Part shown: piece after piece, positions 17,414 to 28,146 of the stretch
Layout of the letters: each line of letters opens with the position of its first letter
How positions within the stretch are numbered: position 1 is the first letter of the stretch
Assembly: GCA_030247575.1 (NCBI GenBank)
Contig: JAOTRV010000027.1
Span: 1 to 61,810 of the forward strand
Length of the DNA stretch: 61,810 bases
Origin: Sulfuritalea sp.
Lineage (GTDB): Bacteria > Pseudomonadota > Gammaproteobacteria > Burkholderiales > Rhodocyclaceae
Direction: 5' to 3'
Notes under the pieces: generated by a model
What the model was told of the DNA's origin: nothing
The model's database searches: none
What the model saw: the letters and a program-made list of their open reading frames with translations, nothing else
Program-made: the position numbers and the translations under genes

Positions 17414-17439
17414 ATCGCCGTATTGCCAGCGCCGACTCC
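17414..17439 (+). repeat. dispersed motif, copy 3 (intergenic)
   Basis: ATCGCCGTATTGCC followed by AGCGCCGACTCC, between divergent genes. A large hairpin (17481-17512) lies 42 bases further on; the same pairing of motif and hairpin core is seen at 61324-61398. Confidence 0.8.
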
Positions 17440-17480
17440 TGGAGTGTTCGATGCGGGATTCTGCCACGTGACTGCGGCTT

Positions 17481-17512
17481 GCCGGGTCTCGCCCCGGCGG
17501 GCGAGGCCCGGC
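17481..17512. repeat. GC-rich hairpin with CTCGCCC core
   Basis: GCCGGG, T, CTCGCCC, a CGGC loop, then GGGCGAG, G, CCCGGC: a 14-bp stem with one mismatch. Its 18-base core recurs exactly at 61381-61398, so it is a small dispersed palindromic repeat. Confidence 0.75.
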
Positions 17513-17547
17513 GCGTACGCGATTCGATAACTGGATATAATGCCAGT

Positions 17548-18621
17548 ATGGAAGCCAGCCCTCCCCGCAAAGGCCGCGGCGCGGTGATTTCGCCCGATGG
17601 CCGCTTCGATGCCTGGCAGCGCGAGGCGGCGGAGGACGGCTGGTGGAACGAGGACGATGAATCGCCGGTCACCGAGCTGCTGGCCGACAGCGCGAAGACC
17701 GTCATCACTTACAACGATTCGCCCGACATTCCCTACGATCGCTCGATCAATCCCTATCGCGGTTGCGAGCACGGCTGCGCCTACTGCTTCGCGCGGCCCT
17801 CGCACGCCTACCTCGGCTTGTCGCCGGGGCTCGATTTCGAAACGAAGATTGCGTACAAGGCCGATGCGGCGGAAACCCTGCGCGTGGAGCTGGCCAAGCC
17901 CGCCTACGTATGCCGGCCGGTGGCGCTGGGTATCAACACCGATGCCTGGCAGCCGGTCGAGCGCCGCCTGCGGGTGACGCGCGGCATCCTCGACGTGCTG
18001 GCGGAAACGCGCCATCCGGTGACCATCGTCACCAAGTCGGCGCTGATCCTGCGCGACCTCGACCTGCTGACCGAAATGGCGCGCGGCAACCGCGTGCATG
18101 TGGCGATCTCGATCACCACGCTCGATGCGGACCTGGCGCGGACCATGGAGCCGCGTGCGGCGTCCCCCCGGCGCCGGCTCTCGGTCATCGCGGCGCTGGC
18201 CGCGGCGGGCATCCCGACCGCGGTGCTGGCGGCGCCGCTGATTCCGGCGTTCACCGACCATGAACTGGAGGCCATCCTCGGCGCGGCGCGCGACGCGGGC
18301 GCGACATCGGCCGGCTACATCCTGTTGCGCCTGCCGCACGAGGTGAAGCCGCTGTTTCGCGCCTGGCTCGACACGCACCAGCCGGGACGCGCCGGGCATG
18401 TGTATAGCCTGATGCGCCAGCTGCATGGCGGCAAGGAATACGACAGCGCCTTCGGCACGCGCCAGCGCGGCAGCGGGCCGCTGGCGGAAATCACCGCCCG
18501 GCGCTTTCGCCTCGCCGTGCGCCGGCTGGGGCTGGATGCGCCGTCGGCGCCGCTCGATACGGTTGGGTTTGTGCCGCCGCGCAAGCCGGCTGCAGCGCCG
18601 CCGCAGATGACGCTGTTTTAG
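17548..18621 (+). CDS. PA0069-family radical SAM protein
   Basis: 357 residues from ATG 17548. NPYRGCEHGCAYCFARPSH holds the CX3CX2C cluster motif (as CEHGCAYC). FETKI, GINTDAWQPVE and VTIVTKSALILRDLDLL are the blocks of this family, which is related to spore-photoproduct-lyase-like enzymes. The substrate is unknown; a link to DNA or tRNA repair has been suggested by similarity. The 3' end carries no fused domain. It is followed by tsaD after 42 bases on the same strand. Confidence 0.88.
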   Translation: MEASPPRKGRGAVISPDGRFDAWQREAAEDGWWNEDDESPVTELLADSAKTVITYNDSPDIPYDRSINPYRGCEHGCAYCFARPSHAYLGLSPGLDFETKIAYKADAAETLRVELAKPAYVCRPVALGINTDAWQPVERRLRVTRGILDVLAETRHPVTIVTKSALILRDLDLLTEMARGNRVHVAISITTLDADLARTMEPRAASPRRRLSVIAALAAAGIPTAVLAAPLIPAFTDHELEAILGAARDAGATSAGYILLRLPHEVKPLFRAWLDTHQPGRAGHVYSLMRQLHGGKEYDSAFGTRQRGSGPLAEITARRFRLAVRRLGLDAPSAPLDTVGFVPPRKPAAAPPQMTLF

Positions 18622-18663
18622 GCCCGACAGGGCCGCGCACGCCCAGCCGGTAGAATGCCGGCC

Positions 18664-19680
18664 ATGAAAGTTCTCGGCATCGAATCCTCCTGCGACGAAA
18701 CCGGCGTTGCGCTCTACGACACGGAGCGCGGCCTGCTCGGCCATGCCGTGCATACCCAGGTGGCGATGCACGAGGCCTATGGCGGCGTGGTGCCGGAGCT
18801 GGCCTCGCGCGATCACGTGCGGCGCCTGATCCCGCTGCTGGAGCGTGTGCTGGCAGACGCGAAATGCACGCGTCGCGAGATCGACGCCGTCGCCTACACG
18901 GCAGGGCCGGGGCTGGCGGGCGCGCTGCTGGTCGGGGCGAGTTTCGCCGAGGCGCTGGCTGCGGCGCTCGACATTCCGGCGCTGCCGGTGCATCACCTCG
19001 AAGGCCATCTGCTCTCGCCGCTGCTGGCCGACGATGCGCCGAGCTTCCCCTTCATTGCCCTGCTGGTATCCGGCGGGCATACGCAGCTGATGCGCGTGAC
19101 GCGGGTCGGCGCCTACGAACTGCTCGGCGAATCGCTCGACGATGCGGCCGGCGAAGCCTTCGACAAGACCGCCAAGCTGCTCGGTCTGGGTTATCCCGGC
19201 GGCCCGGCGCTGGCGAAGCTGGCCGAGTCGGGCAAGGCCGGGCGCTACAAGCTGCCGCGGCCGATGCTCAACAGCGGCGATCTGTCCTTCAGTTTTTCCG
19301 GCCTCAAGACGGCGGTGCTGACCGCGGCCCGCGCGCAGGAATTGAGCGAGGCCGACCGCGCCGACCTCGCCGCCGAATTCCAGGAGGCGGTGACCGAAGT
19401 GCTGGCGGCCAAGGCGGTCGCAGCGTGCCGCAAGCATCGGCTCCCGTCATTGGTGGTGGCCGGCGGTGTCGGCGCCAACCGGCGCTTGCGCCAGCGGCTG
19501 GACGAGGCGATGGCGAAGATCGGCGGGCGCGTGTTCTATCCCGAACTGGAACTGTGCACCGACAACGGCGCGATGATCGCCTTCGCAGGCAGCCAGCGCC
19601 TGCTGCAGGGCGATGTTGCGGATTCGGCGCGGGGCGCCTTTGCGGTTCGTCCGCGCTGGCCGCTCGATCAGATCTCCTGA
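18664..19680 (+). CDS. tsaD: tRNA N6-adenosine threonylcarbamoyltransferase TsaD
   Basis: 338 residues. [17 protein letters not shown] opens the ASKHA-type ATPase fold; the metal-binding His pair lies in [36 protein letters not shown] and [13 protein letters not shown] are invariant family blocks. With TsaB, C and E it makes the t6A37 modification of ANN-decoding tRNAs. Start ATG 18664 is the conserved one. It is not in an operon with rpsU here, as it is in some relatives, but lies near it. Confidence 0.97.
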   Translation: MKVLGIESSCDETGVALYDTERGLLGHAVHTQVAMHEAYGGVVPELASRDHVRRLIPLLERVLADAKCTRREIDAVAYTAGPGLAGALLVGASFAEALAAALDIPALPVHHLEGHLLSPLLADDAPSFPFIALLVSGGHTQLMRVTRVGAYELLGESLDDAAGEAFDKTAKLLGLGYPGGPALAKLAESGKAGRYKLPRPMLNSGDLSFSFSGLKTAVLTAARAQELSEADRADLAAEFQEAVTEVLAAKAVAACRKHRLPSLVVAGGVGANRRLRQRLDEAMAKIGGRVFYPELELCTDNGAMIAFAGSQRLLQGDVADSARGAFAVRPRWPLDQIS

Positions 19681-19690
19681 CAGCCTGCCG

Positions 19691-20593
19691 CTAGGCTCCT
19701 TCGCGCAGCAGGTTGCCGATGTGCTGCACGCGCCCGGCCATCGAGCGCAGCAGCGCGATGCCGAAGGCGGGGTTCGACTTGACCATCGCCAGGAAGGGCT
19801 CGCGCGCGATCAGCAGCCAGGCGCACTCTGTCTCTGCGGTGGCGGTGGCGGCGCGGCCGGTGCGTTCGACCAGCGCCATTTCGCCGAACACGCCGCCGGG
19901 CCCGACGTACTCGATGACCGTGCCATCCACCGAAATCGCTATGCGGCCCCTGGTCACGACGAACATGCAGGCGCCCACGGCGCCCTTGGTGACCACGGTC
20001 TGGCCGGGATTGGCCACCGTCGGCACCGGATCGCCCAGCGCATGCTGCAGTTCGGCCAGGATTCTCTTGTCCAGCGAATTCTTCTGGTCCAGCGCGGGGA
20101 CCCTGGTCTTTCCGCCGGCGAGTTTGGCGAGGCTGCGGCGCAGGCGTTGCGCCATGATGCTCATCAGCATCAGGGCAAATTCGGGCATTTGCTGCAGCGC
20201 CTGCAGGAAACCCTTTTCATCGAGGGACAGCACCTTGCAGCTCTTGCGTGCCGTCGCCGTTGCGGCGCGCGGGGTTTCGGCGATGGCTGCCATCTCGCCG
20301 AATATCTCGCCGGGCAGGACCAGTTCCAGCGGCTTGCCCTTGAGCGTCAGCGCGACGTCGCCGTCGAGCAGCAGGTAGATGCGGGCGCCTTTGGAGAAGA
20401 AGCCGCCGGTCTTTTCGTTTTCGGCAAAAATCTGCTTGCCGGCGGGGAATTGCTCCAGCGTTCCGGCGATCTTGAAAAACTCCAGTGCCAGCCTGGGTTC
20501 ATAGAGCGAGGCCGGTTCGGCGGGAGGAGTCGGTTTCGTCACCGGTTTGGGGGCCGGCGTGGCGGGTTTGCCTGAAAAGTCCAAATCTTCCAT
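19691..20593 (-). CDS. protein with two cyclic-nucleotide-binding-like domains
   Basis: 300 residues. After a Pro-rich N-terminus (residues 1-30) there are two cNMP-binding folds, about 40-140 and 185-285. Each has the phosphate-binding-cassette pattern: GEIFGEMAAIAETPRAATATA and GGVFGEMALVERTGRAATATA, where GEMA is followed by R-A-A-T-A. No DNA-binding or catalytic domain is attached. It could sense a cyclic nucleotide for a partner protein. It is convergent with tsaD. Confidence 0.85.
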   Translation of the reverse strand: MEDLDFSGKPATPAPKPVTKPTPPAEPASLYEPRLALEFFKIAGTLEQFPAGKQIFAENEKTGGFFSKGARIYLLLDGDVALTLKGKPLELVLPGEIFGEMAAIAETPRAATATARKSCKVLSLDEKGFLQALQQMPEFALMLMSIMAQRLRRSLAKLAGGKTRVPALDQKNSLDKRILAELQHALGDPVPTVANPGQTVVTKGAVGACMFVVTRGRIAISVDGTVIEYVGPGGVFGEMALVERTGRAATATAETECAWLLIAREPFLAMVKSNPAFGIALLRSMAGRVQHIGNLLREGA

Positions 20594-20747
20594 GCAAGCG
20601 TGTCCTGGATCGAGAGATAGGGTTTTGCCGCGAGCCGTGATTATAAGGGACGGCGTGCATCGGGAGTCTGCGCCTTGCGACCGTCAATCTCGCCTAGAAT
20701 CCGGGCTACAGTCATTTTTGCGCACATAAAAACCACGAGGAGCGGTG

Positions 20748-21153
20748 ATGGGGGGGGACCGACAATCTGCTTACCGGCATTCACGAGATAGACCAGCAGC
20801 ATCAGGTTTTGTTTGATGCCCTGGCGCGCCTTGAGCAGGCCGTGACGTCGGACGACAAATGGTCTGCCGTGCATTTTGCGCTCGTCGAGCTGACCGGTTT
20901 TGTCAATGTTCACTTCGCGGTCGAGGAGGCGCTGATGCGCCTGCATGGATACCCCGACCTGGAGGCCCATATCGCCGCCCACCGGGCCTTCTCTGCCGAT
21001 CTGGTTGAAATCAAGCAGATGTCGATTCGTGAAGACGTCAGCAGGGAAATGACGGCCATGTTGAAAGACTGGCTGGTCCGTCATATCGGGGTTGCCGACA
21101 AGGACTACGTCCCGCATTTGCGCAGGGCAACAGTCATCGTCGCCGCAGCGTAA
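20748..21153 (+). CDS. bacteriohemerythrin, frame interrupted at a G8 tract next to the start
   Basis: The conserved hemerythrin frame reads TDNLLTGIHEIDQQHQVLFDAL, then HFAVEEALMRLHGYPDLEAHIAAHRAF and DWLVRHIGVADKDY, so all His/Glu/Asp ligands of the di-iron site are present. This frame has no start codon: a TGA lies at 20746 and the first codons after it are TGG GGG GGG ACC. The only start with a good ribosome site (GAGGAG, 5 bases) is ATG 20748, which enters a run of eight G in the wrong frame. With seven G the product would be 134 residues. This is slippage-based phase variation, a recent mutation or a sequencing error. The family binds O2. Confidence 0.75.
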
Positions 21154-21175
21154 TCCCCTCGCGAACGGGGCGCGT

Positions 21176-21772
21176 TCAGCCCTGCTTCCTGCCGCCGACG
21201 CGGCCCTCGCTGCCGGCGAGCAGCTTTTGAATGTTGCTCTTGTGGCGGTAGATCAGCACCGCGCACATGACGGTGACCATTCCCGTTATTTCGGCTTTCC
21301 CCAGCAGCCACCAGCTGAGGAATGGAGCCGCCGCTGCGGCGACCAGCGCTGCCAGCGAGGAGTAGCGCGTAAAGACGACCACCGCGAGCCAGATGCCGGC
21401 GGTGATGCCGGCCAGGGCGCCGGAGAAACCCAGCAGCACGCCCAGCGCGGTGGCCACGCCCTTGCCGCCCTTGAAGCCGAGGGTGAAGGGAAACACGTGG
21501 CCGAGGAAAGCCGCGAGGCCCGCGACCGCAATCGCCGTCTCGCCAGCGCCGACTTTCATGGCGACGAACATGGCGAGCCAGCCCTTGGCCGCATCGCCGA
21601 CCAAGGTCAGCAGGGCGGCCGCCTTGCTGCCACTGCGCAGCACATTGGTGGCGCCCGGATTGCCCGAGCCGAAGCTGCGCGGATCGGCGAGGCGAAAGGC
21701 GCGCGAGACGATGACGGCAAAGGGGACGGAGCCGAGCAGATAGCCCAGGACGGCAGAAACAAGCAGGTTCAT
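21176..21772 (-). CDS. plsY: glycerol-3-phosphate acyltransferase PlsY
   Basis: 198 residues with about five membrane helices. Motifs: GSGNPGATNVLR (residues about 36-47), GFKGGKGVAT in the second cytoplasmic loop, and RHKSNIQKLL at the end. It transfers acyl groups from acyl-phosphate to glycerol-3-phosphate in phospholipid synthesis. The loop MKVGAGETAIA between helices 2 and 3 is encoded by a copy of the dispersed motif; the spacing to the next motif equals that of E. coli PlsY, so the copy sits in a loop without a net length change. Divergent from folB. Confidence 0.95.
   Translation of the reverse strand: MNLLVSAVLGYLLGSVPFAVIVSRAFRLADPRSFGSGNPGATNVLRSGSKAAALLTLVGDAAKGWLAMFVAMKVGAGETAIAVAGLAAFLGHVFPFTLGFKGGKGVATALGVLLGFSGALAGITAGIWLAVVVFTRYSSLAALVAAAAAPFLSWWLLGKAEITGMVTVMCAVLIYRHKSNIQKLLAGSEGRVGGRKQG
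21531..21558 (+). repeat. dispersed motif, copy 4 (inside plsY)
   Basis: ATCGCCGTCTCGCC then AGCGCCGACTTTCA, one mismatch from consensus; plsY reads it antisense as KVGAGETAI. Confidence 0.85.
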
Positions 21773-21813
21773 TGCGGATTCCCTAGAATGGCTCGCATTG
21801 TAAAGGAGGCGGG

Positions 21814-22161
21814 ATGGACTTCATTTTCATCGACGACATGCGGGTCGAGGCCAACGTCGGCATCTTCGAGCGCGAGAAGGCAACGTCGCAGACGCTGGAG
21901 ATCAGCCTGACCTTCGGCGTCCCCGACGAGGCGGCGCAGAACGACGACATCGACAAGACCATCCGCTACGACGCGGTGATCGACCGCATTCGCGCCGAAC
22001 TGGCGACGCGTCATTTCAACCTGCTGGAGACGCTCGGCGAATACGTGATCGGCCTGCTGCTGAACGAGTTCGGCGCGCCCTGGGTCAAGATCAGCATTGC
22101 CAAGATGGGCATCATGAAGGGCGTGCGCCGCGTCGGCGTGCAGATCGAACGTTCGCGATGA
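21814..22161 (+). CDS. folB: dihydroneopterin aldolase FolB
   Basis: 115 residues with AAAGGAGG before ATG 21814. The pattern IDDMRVEANVGIFEREK, TIRYDAVIDRIRAEL and FNLLETLGEYV covers the fold; Glu of LLETLGE and the C-terminal Lys of ISIAKMG are the catalytic positions of the family. It makes 6-hydroxymethyl-dihydropterin for folate. A TAGAAT -10 lies near 21784. It overlaps the TRIC channel gene by 4 bases. Confidence 0.93.
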   Translation: MDFIFIDDMRVEANVGIFEREKATSQTLEISLTFGVPDEAAQNDDIDKTIRYDAVIDRIRAELATRHFNLLETLGEYVIGLLLNEFGAPWVKISIAKMGIMKGVRRVGVQIERSR

Positions 22162-22787
22162 CGCCGCTGCCCGCGCCGGCCGAACTGATCTACGCCCTGG
22201 GCATGGCGGCGGTGGCGGTCAATGCCGCCTCGGCGGTGCTGGAAACCGAGGACAAGAAGATGGACCTGGTCGGCGCGGTGGTGGTCGGACTCGCCACCAG
22301 CCTAGGCGGCGGCACGCTGCGCGACCTGCTGCTGAATCGTCCGGTGTTCTGGCTGGTCGATGTCGCCTACCTGGTCTGCGGCCTGCTCGCGGTCGGCTTC
22401 ACCTTCGTCCTGGCGCGGCGCATCCGGGTGCGCCCCGGCCTGTTCGTGGTGCCGGACGCGGTCGGCCTCGCGCTGTTCACCGTGGTCGGCTGCCAGATCG
22501 CCGTCGCGGCCGGCGTGCACTGGCTTTCCGCCTCCCTGCTGGCCGTGATCACCGGCGTCGTCGGCGGCATGCTGCGCGACATCCTGGTCAACGAAGTGCC
22601 GCTGGTGATGCGGCCGGGAACGCTCTACGCCACGGCCTCCTGGCTCGGCGCGCTGACCCTGCTCGGCGCCCTGCAACTGGGCTGGGGCGATGCCGCGGCG
22701 GCGGCGGCCGGCGGCGCGGTGGTGCTCGGCCTGCGCCTGGCGTCGATCCGCTGGCGGCTCAGCCTGCCGACCTACAAGTCGCGCTAG
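22158..22787 (+). CDS. TRIC-family cation channel (UPF0126/YicG-like)
   Basis: 209 residues with seven membrane segments and two internally related halves, each with a glycine block: LATSLGGGTLRDLLL and ITGVVGGMLRDILV. These GGGxxRD signatures mark bacterial TRIC channels. LVDVAYLVC and MRPGTLYATASWLGAL are also typical. Likely conducts K+ or other monovalent cations as a trimer. Its start overlaps folB in an ATGA, which gives coupled translation, though no functional link is known. Confidence 0.9.
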   Translation: MTPLPAPAELIYALGMAAVAVNAASAVLETEDKKMDLVGAVVVGLATSLGGGTLRDLLLNRPVFWLVDVAYLVCGLLAVGFTFVLARRIRVRPGLFVVPDAVGLALFTVVGCQIAVAAGVHWLSASLLAVITGVVGGMLRDILVNEVPLVMRPGTLYATASWLGALTLLGALQLGWGDAAAAAAGGAVVLGLRLASIRWRLSLPTYKSR

Positions 22788-22791
22788 TCGG

Positions 22792-23283
22792 CTAGTCCTT
22801 CAGCGCGCACTCGACGATCTTCGGCTGCAGCACGCGCAGGATGTCGTGCGGATGGACGCCGACCAGATAGCCGCGCCTGCCGCCGTTGATGTAGATCAGG
22901 GGCAGATCGAGGATGCTCTTTTCCATGTGCACCGGCAGGGCCTTCTTGGTGCCGAAGGGCGAACAGCCGCCGACCATGTAGCCGGTGTGGCGCAGGGCAT
23001 CCTCGGGCTTGCAGGGGCCGACCTTCTTGACGCCGATCTGGCGTGCCAGCTCCTTGGTGGACACCTTGCGGTCGCCGTGCATCAGCACGATCAGCGGGCG
23101 GGCCGTCTCGTCTTCCATGACCAGGGTCTTGACCACGGCGTGTTCCGGCACATTGAGTTCGCGTGCGGACACCTGCGTGCCGCCATGCTCCTCGTATTCG
23201 TAGAGATGGTTGGAATGGGCGACGCCGTGCTTGTGCAGGAACTTGGTCGCCGGGGTTTCGGGGATGTTGGCTTCGTGTTTCAT
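22792..23283 (-). CDS. ybaK: YbaK/EbsC aminoacyl-tRNA deacylase
   Basis: 163 residues: ETPATKFLHKHGVAH, VVKTLVMEDE, the catalytic-region lysine in KKVGPCKPEDA and VGGCSPFGTKK. These are the marks of YbaK, which removes Cys from mischarged tRNA-Pro. Length and motif order are normal. It lies 9 bases after xerD on the same strand and is convergent with the TRIC gene, only 4 bases apart. Confidence 0.93.
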   Translation of the reverse strand: MKHEANIPETPATKFLHKHGVAHSNHLYEYEEHGGTQVSARELNVPEHAVVKTLVMEDETARPLIVLMHGDRKVSTKELARQIGVKKVGPCKPEDALRHTGYMVGGCSPFGTKKALPVHMEKSILDLPLIYINGGRRGYLVGVHPHDILRVLQPKIVECALKD

Positions 23284-23292
23284 GATCTCTCT

Positions 23293-24237
23293 CTATCCGC
23301 GCGGGTGATGTTGTCGGTGCAGTTGCTTGAGCCTTTCCCGCGCCACATGAGTATAGACCTGCGTCGTCGAGATGTCCGCGTGACCGAGCAGCAGTTGCAC
23401 CACGCGCAAGTCGGCGCCGTGGTTCAGCAGGTGCGTGGCAAAGGCGTGGCGCAGCACGTGCGGCGAAATGCGCTCCTGCGGAATGCCGACGCGCAGGGCG
23501 TACTTCTTGATCAGGGTCCAGAACATCTGCCGCGTCATGGCCGCCCCGCGCGTGGTGACGAATACCGCGTCGGACACATGCGTCTTGAGCAGCTCGCCGC
23601 GGGCGCCGGCGATGTAGCGCTGCAGCCACTCGGCGGCGACCTGTCCGAGCGGCACCAGGCGTTCCTTCGAGCCCTTGCCCATCACCCGCACCACGTTGTC
23701 GTTGAGGCTGACCTCGAACAGGCGCACGCCGACCAGTTCGGACACGCGCAGTCCGGTGGCATAGAGCAGTTCGAACATGGCGCGGTCGCGCAGGCCGAGC
23801 GGGGTGTTCACATCGGGCGCACCGAGCAGGTCTTCCACCTGCTTTTCGGAGAGGGTTTTCGGGAAACGCGAGATCGTCGGCGGCTTGTCGATGTTGAGCA
23901 GCGGATCGGCCTGCAATCGGCCCTGGTCCAGCAGCCAGCGGTAGCAGCGCCGCAAGCTGGCCATCAGCCGCCGCTGGCTGGTCGATTTGATGCCGCCGGG
24001 GCGGGCGTTCAGGTGCGCGAGATAGGCGTTGATCGCCGTCTCGTCAGCGTCGACTATCGCCGGCCCGCGAAGCGGCGTCCCCGGCGCGCAGAGCGGAATC
24101 GCCGACTCGCATTCCAGCCAGCCGGCAAACAGCGCCAGGTCGCTGCGGTAACTCGCCAGCGTGTTCTTCGAGAGTCCGTCAGCGAGCCACAGCGCGTCGA
24201 TGAATTCGTCGATCAGCGCGGCGTCAGATGCCTGCAT
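23293..24237 (-). CDS. xerD: site-specific tyrosine recombinase XerD
   Basis: 314 residues from ATG 24237, overlapping ogt by 14 bases. Catalytic blocks: ATGLRVSELVGV, HVLRHAFATHLLNHGADLRVVQLLLGHADISTTQVYTHV (given here by its key residues His-x-x-Arg, His and Tyr). With XerC it resolves chromosome dimers at dif. Compared with E. coli XerD the linker in the N-terminal domain is about 11 residues longer and includes IVDADETAI, the translation of a dispersed-motif copy. This is the best case for a motif adding length to a protein. Confidence 0.96.
   Translation of the reverse strand: MQASDAALIDEFIDALWLADGLSKNTLASYRSDLALFAGWLECESAIPLCAPGTPLRGPAIVDADETAINAYLAHLNARPGGIKSTSQRRLMASLRRCYRWLLDQGRLQADPLLNIDKPPTISRFPKTLSEKQVEDLLGAPDVNTPLGLRDRAMFELLYATGLRVSELVGVRLFEVSLNDNVVRVMGKGSKERLVPLGQVAAEWLQRYIAGARGELLKTHVSDAVFVTTRGAAMTRQMFWTLIKKYALRVGIPQERISPHVLRHAFATHLLNHGADLRVVQLLLGHADISTTQVYTHVARERLKQLHRQHHPRG
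24032..24058 (+). repeat. dispersed motif, copy 5 (inside xerD)
   Basis: ATCGCCGTCTCGTC then AGCGTCGACTATC, about 4 differences from consensus. It is read antisense as VDADETAI in a linker that is longer than in E. coli XerD. Confidence 0.75.
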
Positions 24238-24694
24238 GTTCGTGCCGCAGCAGCCACTTCTTGATGTCGAGCAGAAAGCCGCCGCGCTGGCGCGCGAAAC
24301 CGCCGAGGCCGTGGTTGGCCCCGACCACGCGATGGCAGGGCACGACGATCGGATAGGGGTTGGCGCCACAGGCGTTGCCCACCGCGCGCGGCCCGCTGCG
24401 AATCGCGGCGGCGACTTCGCCATAGCTTCGGGTCTGGCCTGCCGGAATCGCGCAGATCTGTTCCCAGACGCGACGCTGGAAATGCGTGCCGGCGGGCGCC
24501 AGCGGCAGGCCGAATTCGAAGTTCGGGTCCTTCAGCCAGGCATGCAGCTGGCGCACGGCTTCCCTCGCCAGCGGGGCCTTTGGCTGCACTTCCATCTGCG
24601 GTTGCAGATAGTCGATGGCGGTGATCTCGTCATTGCTGCAGCGGATGCCGATGGAAAAGCCCGATGCAGGCACGATGGCGGAATAAGGATTCAT
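24224..24694 (-). CDS. ogt: methylated-DNA-protein cysteine methyltransferase
   Basis: 156 residues from ATG 24694. The acceptor motif VVPCHRVVG has Cys120; FQRRVWEQICAIPAGQTRSYGE and RAVGNACGANPYPI are the conserved DNA-binding and structural blocks. It removes alkyl groups from O6-alkylguanine and is consumed in the reaction. The start overlaps the stop of the DUF1850 gene (ATGA) and the stop overlaps xerD, so it bridges the TRAP operon and xerD-ybaK. Confidence 0.95.
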   Translation of the reverse strand: MNPYSAIVPASGFSIGIRCSNDEITAIDYLQPQMEVQPKAPLAREAVRQLHAWLKDPNFEFGLPLAPAGTHFQRRVWEQICAIPAGQTRSYGEVAAAIRSGPRAVGNACGANPYPIVVPCHRVVGANHGLGGFARQRGGFLLDIKKWLLRHEHAGI

Positions 24695-25061
24695 GGCGCG
24701 CACTCCCGTAGTTCGATCACGGCGCTATTGTCGATCCCCGGCAGGTGATCCGCAAGCGGGCGGCAGCGGCCATTCACGCACAGTTCGTAGCCGGTGGTGT
24801 AGGGCGAGTGGGCGAGGCGCACGAGCTTCTGCGGCGGCACCGCCGGCCGGTAATGCCAGACGCCGCGCTTCAATACGCTGCCGTCCGGCGGTTCCATGCC
24901 GGCGCCAGTACCCCGGATGCGCGCTTCCGTGAGGACCAGCGCGCCGGCTTCGATGCGCCAGTCTTCCTCCCAGCGGATTTTTTCTATCGAATGCATCCAG
25001 CTCAGGGTGAAGCTCTCGATCGCGAGCGAGGCAGCGACCGCGCCCGCCGCGAGGCACAGCA

Positions 25062-25062
<1 letters not shown>
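24691..25062 (-). CDS. DUF1850 domain protein, TRAP-associated
   Basis: 123 residues. One N-terminal hydrophobic segment (LCLAAGAVAASLAI), then the DUF1850 pattern FTLSWMHSIEKIRWEEDWR and a C-terminal GYELCVNGRCRPL. DUF1850 genes regularly follow TAXI-type TRAP permease genes, as here, where the start overlaps the permease stop by 1 base (TGATG). The role is unknown; an assembly or regulatory subunit is likely. Confidence 0.85.
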
Positions 25063-27188
<2,126 letters not shown>

Positions 27189-27198
27189 GGCGTGCCGC

Positions 27199-28146
27199 TT
27201 ACTTGATCAGCCCGACTTCCTTGTAGTACTTCTCGGCACCCGCATGCAGCGGCGCCGGCGGCGCCTTGGCGGCATTTTCACGGGTGATGGCCTTGGCGGC
27301 GGCATGCGCGGCCTGCAATTCGGGCAGGTGCTCGAAGATCGCTTTGGTCATCTTGTAGCCGGCATCGGTCGACACGCCTTCGTGGCTGACCAGGAAGTTC
27401 TGGATCGCCACGGTTGGCGTCGCCTCGGTCTGGCCGTTGTAGGTGTTGGCCGGTACCGTACCGGGCTGGTAGGCAGCTTCGCCGATTTTCGCCACCACGT
27501 CGGCGGGAATCGGCACGATGACGATCTTGACCGCCGTGGCGAGGTCGCGGATCGCCGCGACGCCGAGGCCGGCCGAAATCAGCGTGGCATCGAGCTGGCG
27601 GTTCTTCATCAGCTCCACCGATTCGCCGAAGGGCAGGTATTCGACCTTGGCGAAATCCTTGTAGCTCATGCCGGCGCCCTTGAAGATGTCGCGCGCATTG
27701 AGCTCGGTGCCGGACTTCGGCGCACCGACGGCGATGCGCTTGCCCTTGAGGTCGGCCAGGGTCTTGATGCCGGAATCGGCGTTGGCGACGATCTGGATGT
27801 AATTGGGATAGATCGCGGCGATGGTGCGCAGCTTTTTCAGCGGCGTCTTGAAGCCGGCTTCCTCGTTGCCCTTCCAGGCCTCGTTGAGCGCGTCGCCCAG
27901 CGTGAAGGCGATCTCGCCGCGGCCGGCCTGCAGCAGGTTGAGGTTCTCGGCGCTGGCCTTGGTCACCTGGGCCGAGGTCTTGGCGCCGGGCATGGCCTTG
28001 CCGTAGACCTGCGACAGGGCGACGCCCATCGGGTAATACACACCCGAGGTGCCTCCGGTGAGGACGGTGACGAATTCCTGGGCATGGGCGGCGGTGGCGA
28101 GGGCCAGAGTGGCCGCGGCGACCAGCAGGGTACGCACTTGTTTCAT
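27199..28146 (-). CDS. TAXI-family TRAP solute-binding protein
   Basis: 315 residues from ATG 28146, preceded by GGAGG. The signal peptide is MKQVRTLLVAAATLALATAAHAQ with cleavage after AHA. LTGGTSGVYYPMGVALSQ is the TAXI signature, and LADLKGKRIAVGAPKSGTE follows. It binds the substrate in the periplasm for the permease 10 bases downstream. The longer frame to 28206 is not needed. Related proteins bind glutamate or dicarboxylates. Confidence 0.93.
   Translation of the reverse strand: MKQVRTLLVAAATLALATAAHAQEFVTVLTGGTSGVYYPMGVALSQVYGKAMPGAKTSAQVTKASAENLNLLQAGRGEIAFTLGDALNEAWKGNEEAGFKTPLKKLRTIAAIYPNYIQIVANADSGIKTLADLKGKRIAVGAPKSGTELNARDIFKGAGMSYKDFAKVEYLPFGESVELMKNRQLDATLISAGLGVAAIRDLATAVKIVIVPIPADVVAKIGEAAYQPGTVPANTYNGQTEATPTVAIQNFLVSHEGVSTDAGYKMTKAIFEHLPELQAAHAAAKAITRENAAKAPPAPLHAGAEKYYKEVGLIK

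Noticed and set aside
17074-19437. 787-residue minus-strand open frame
   Set aside because: Only the last 107 residues form a real protein; the rest is antisense to the radical SAM and tsaD genes.
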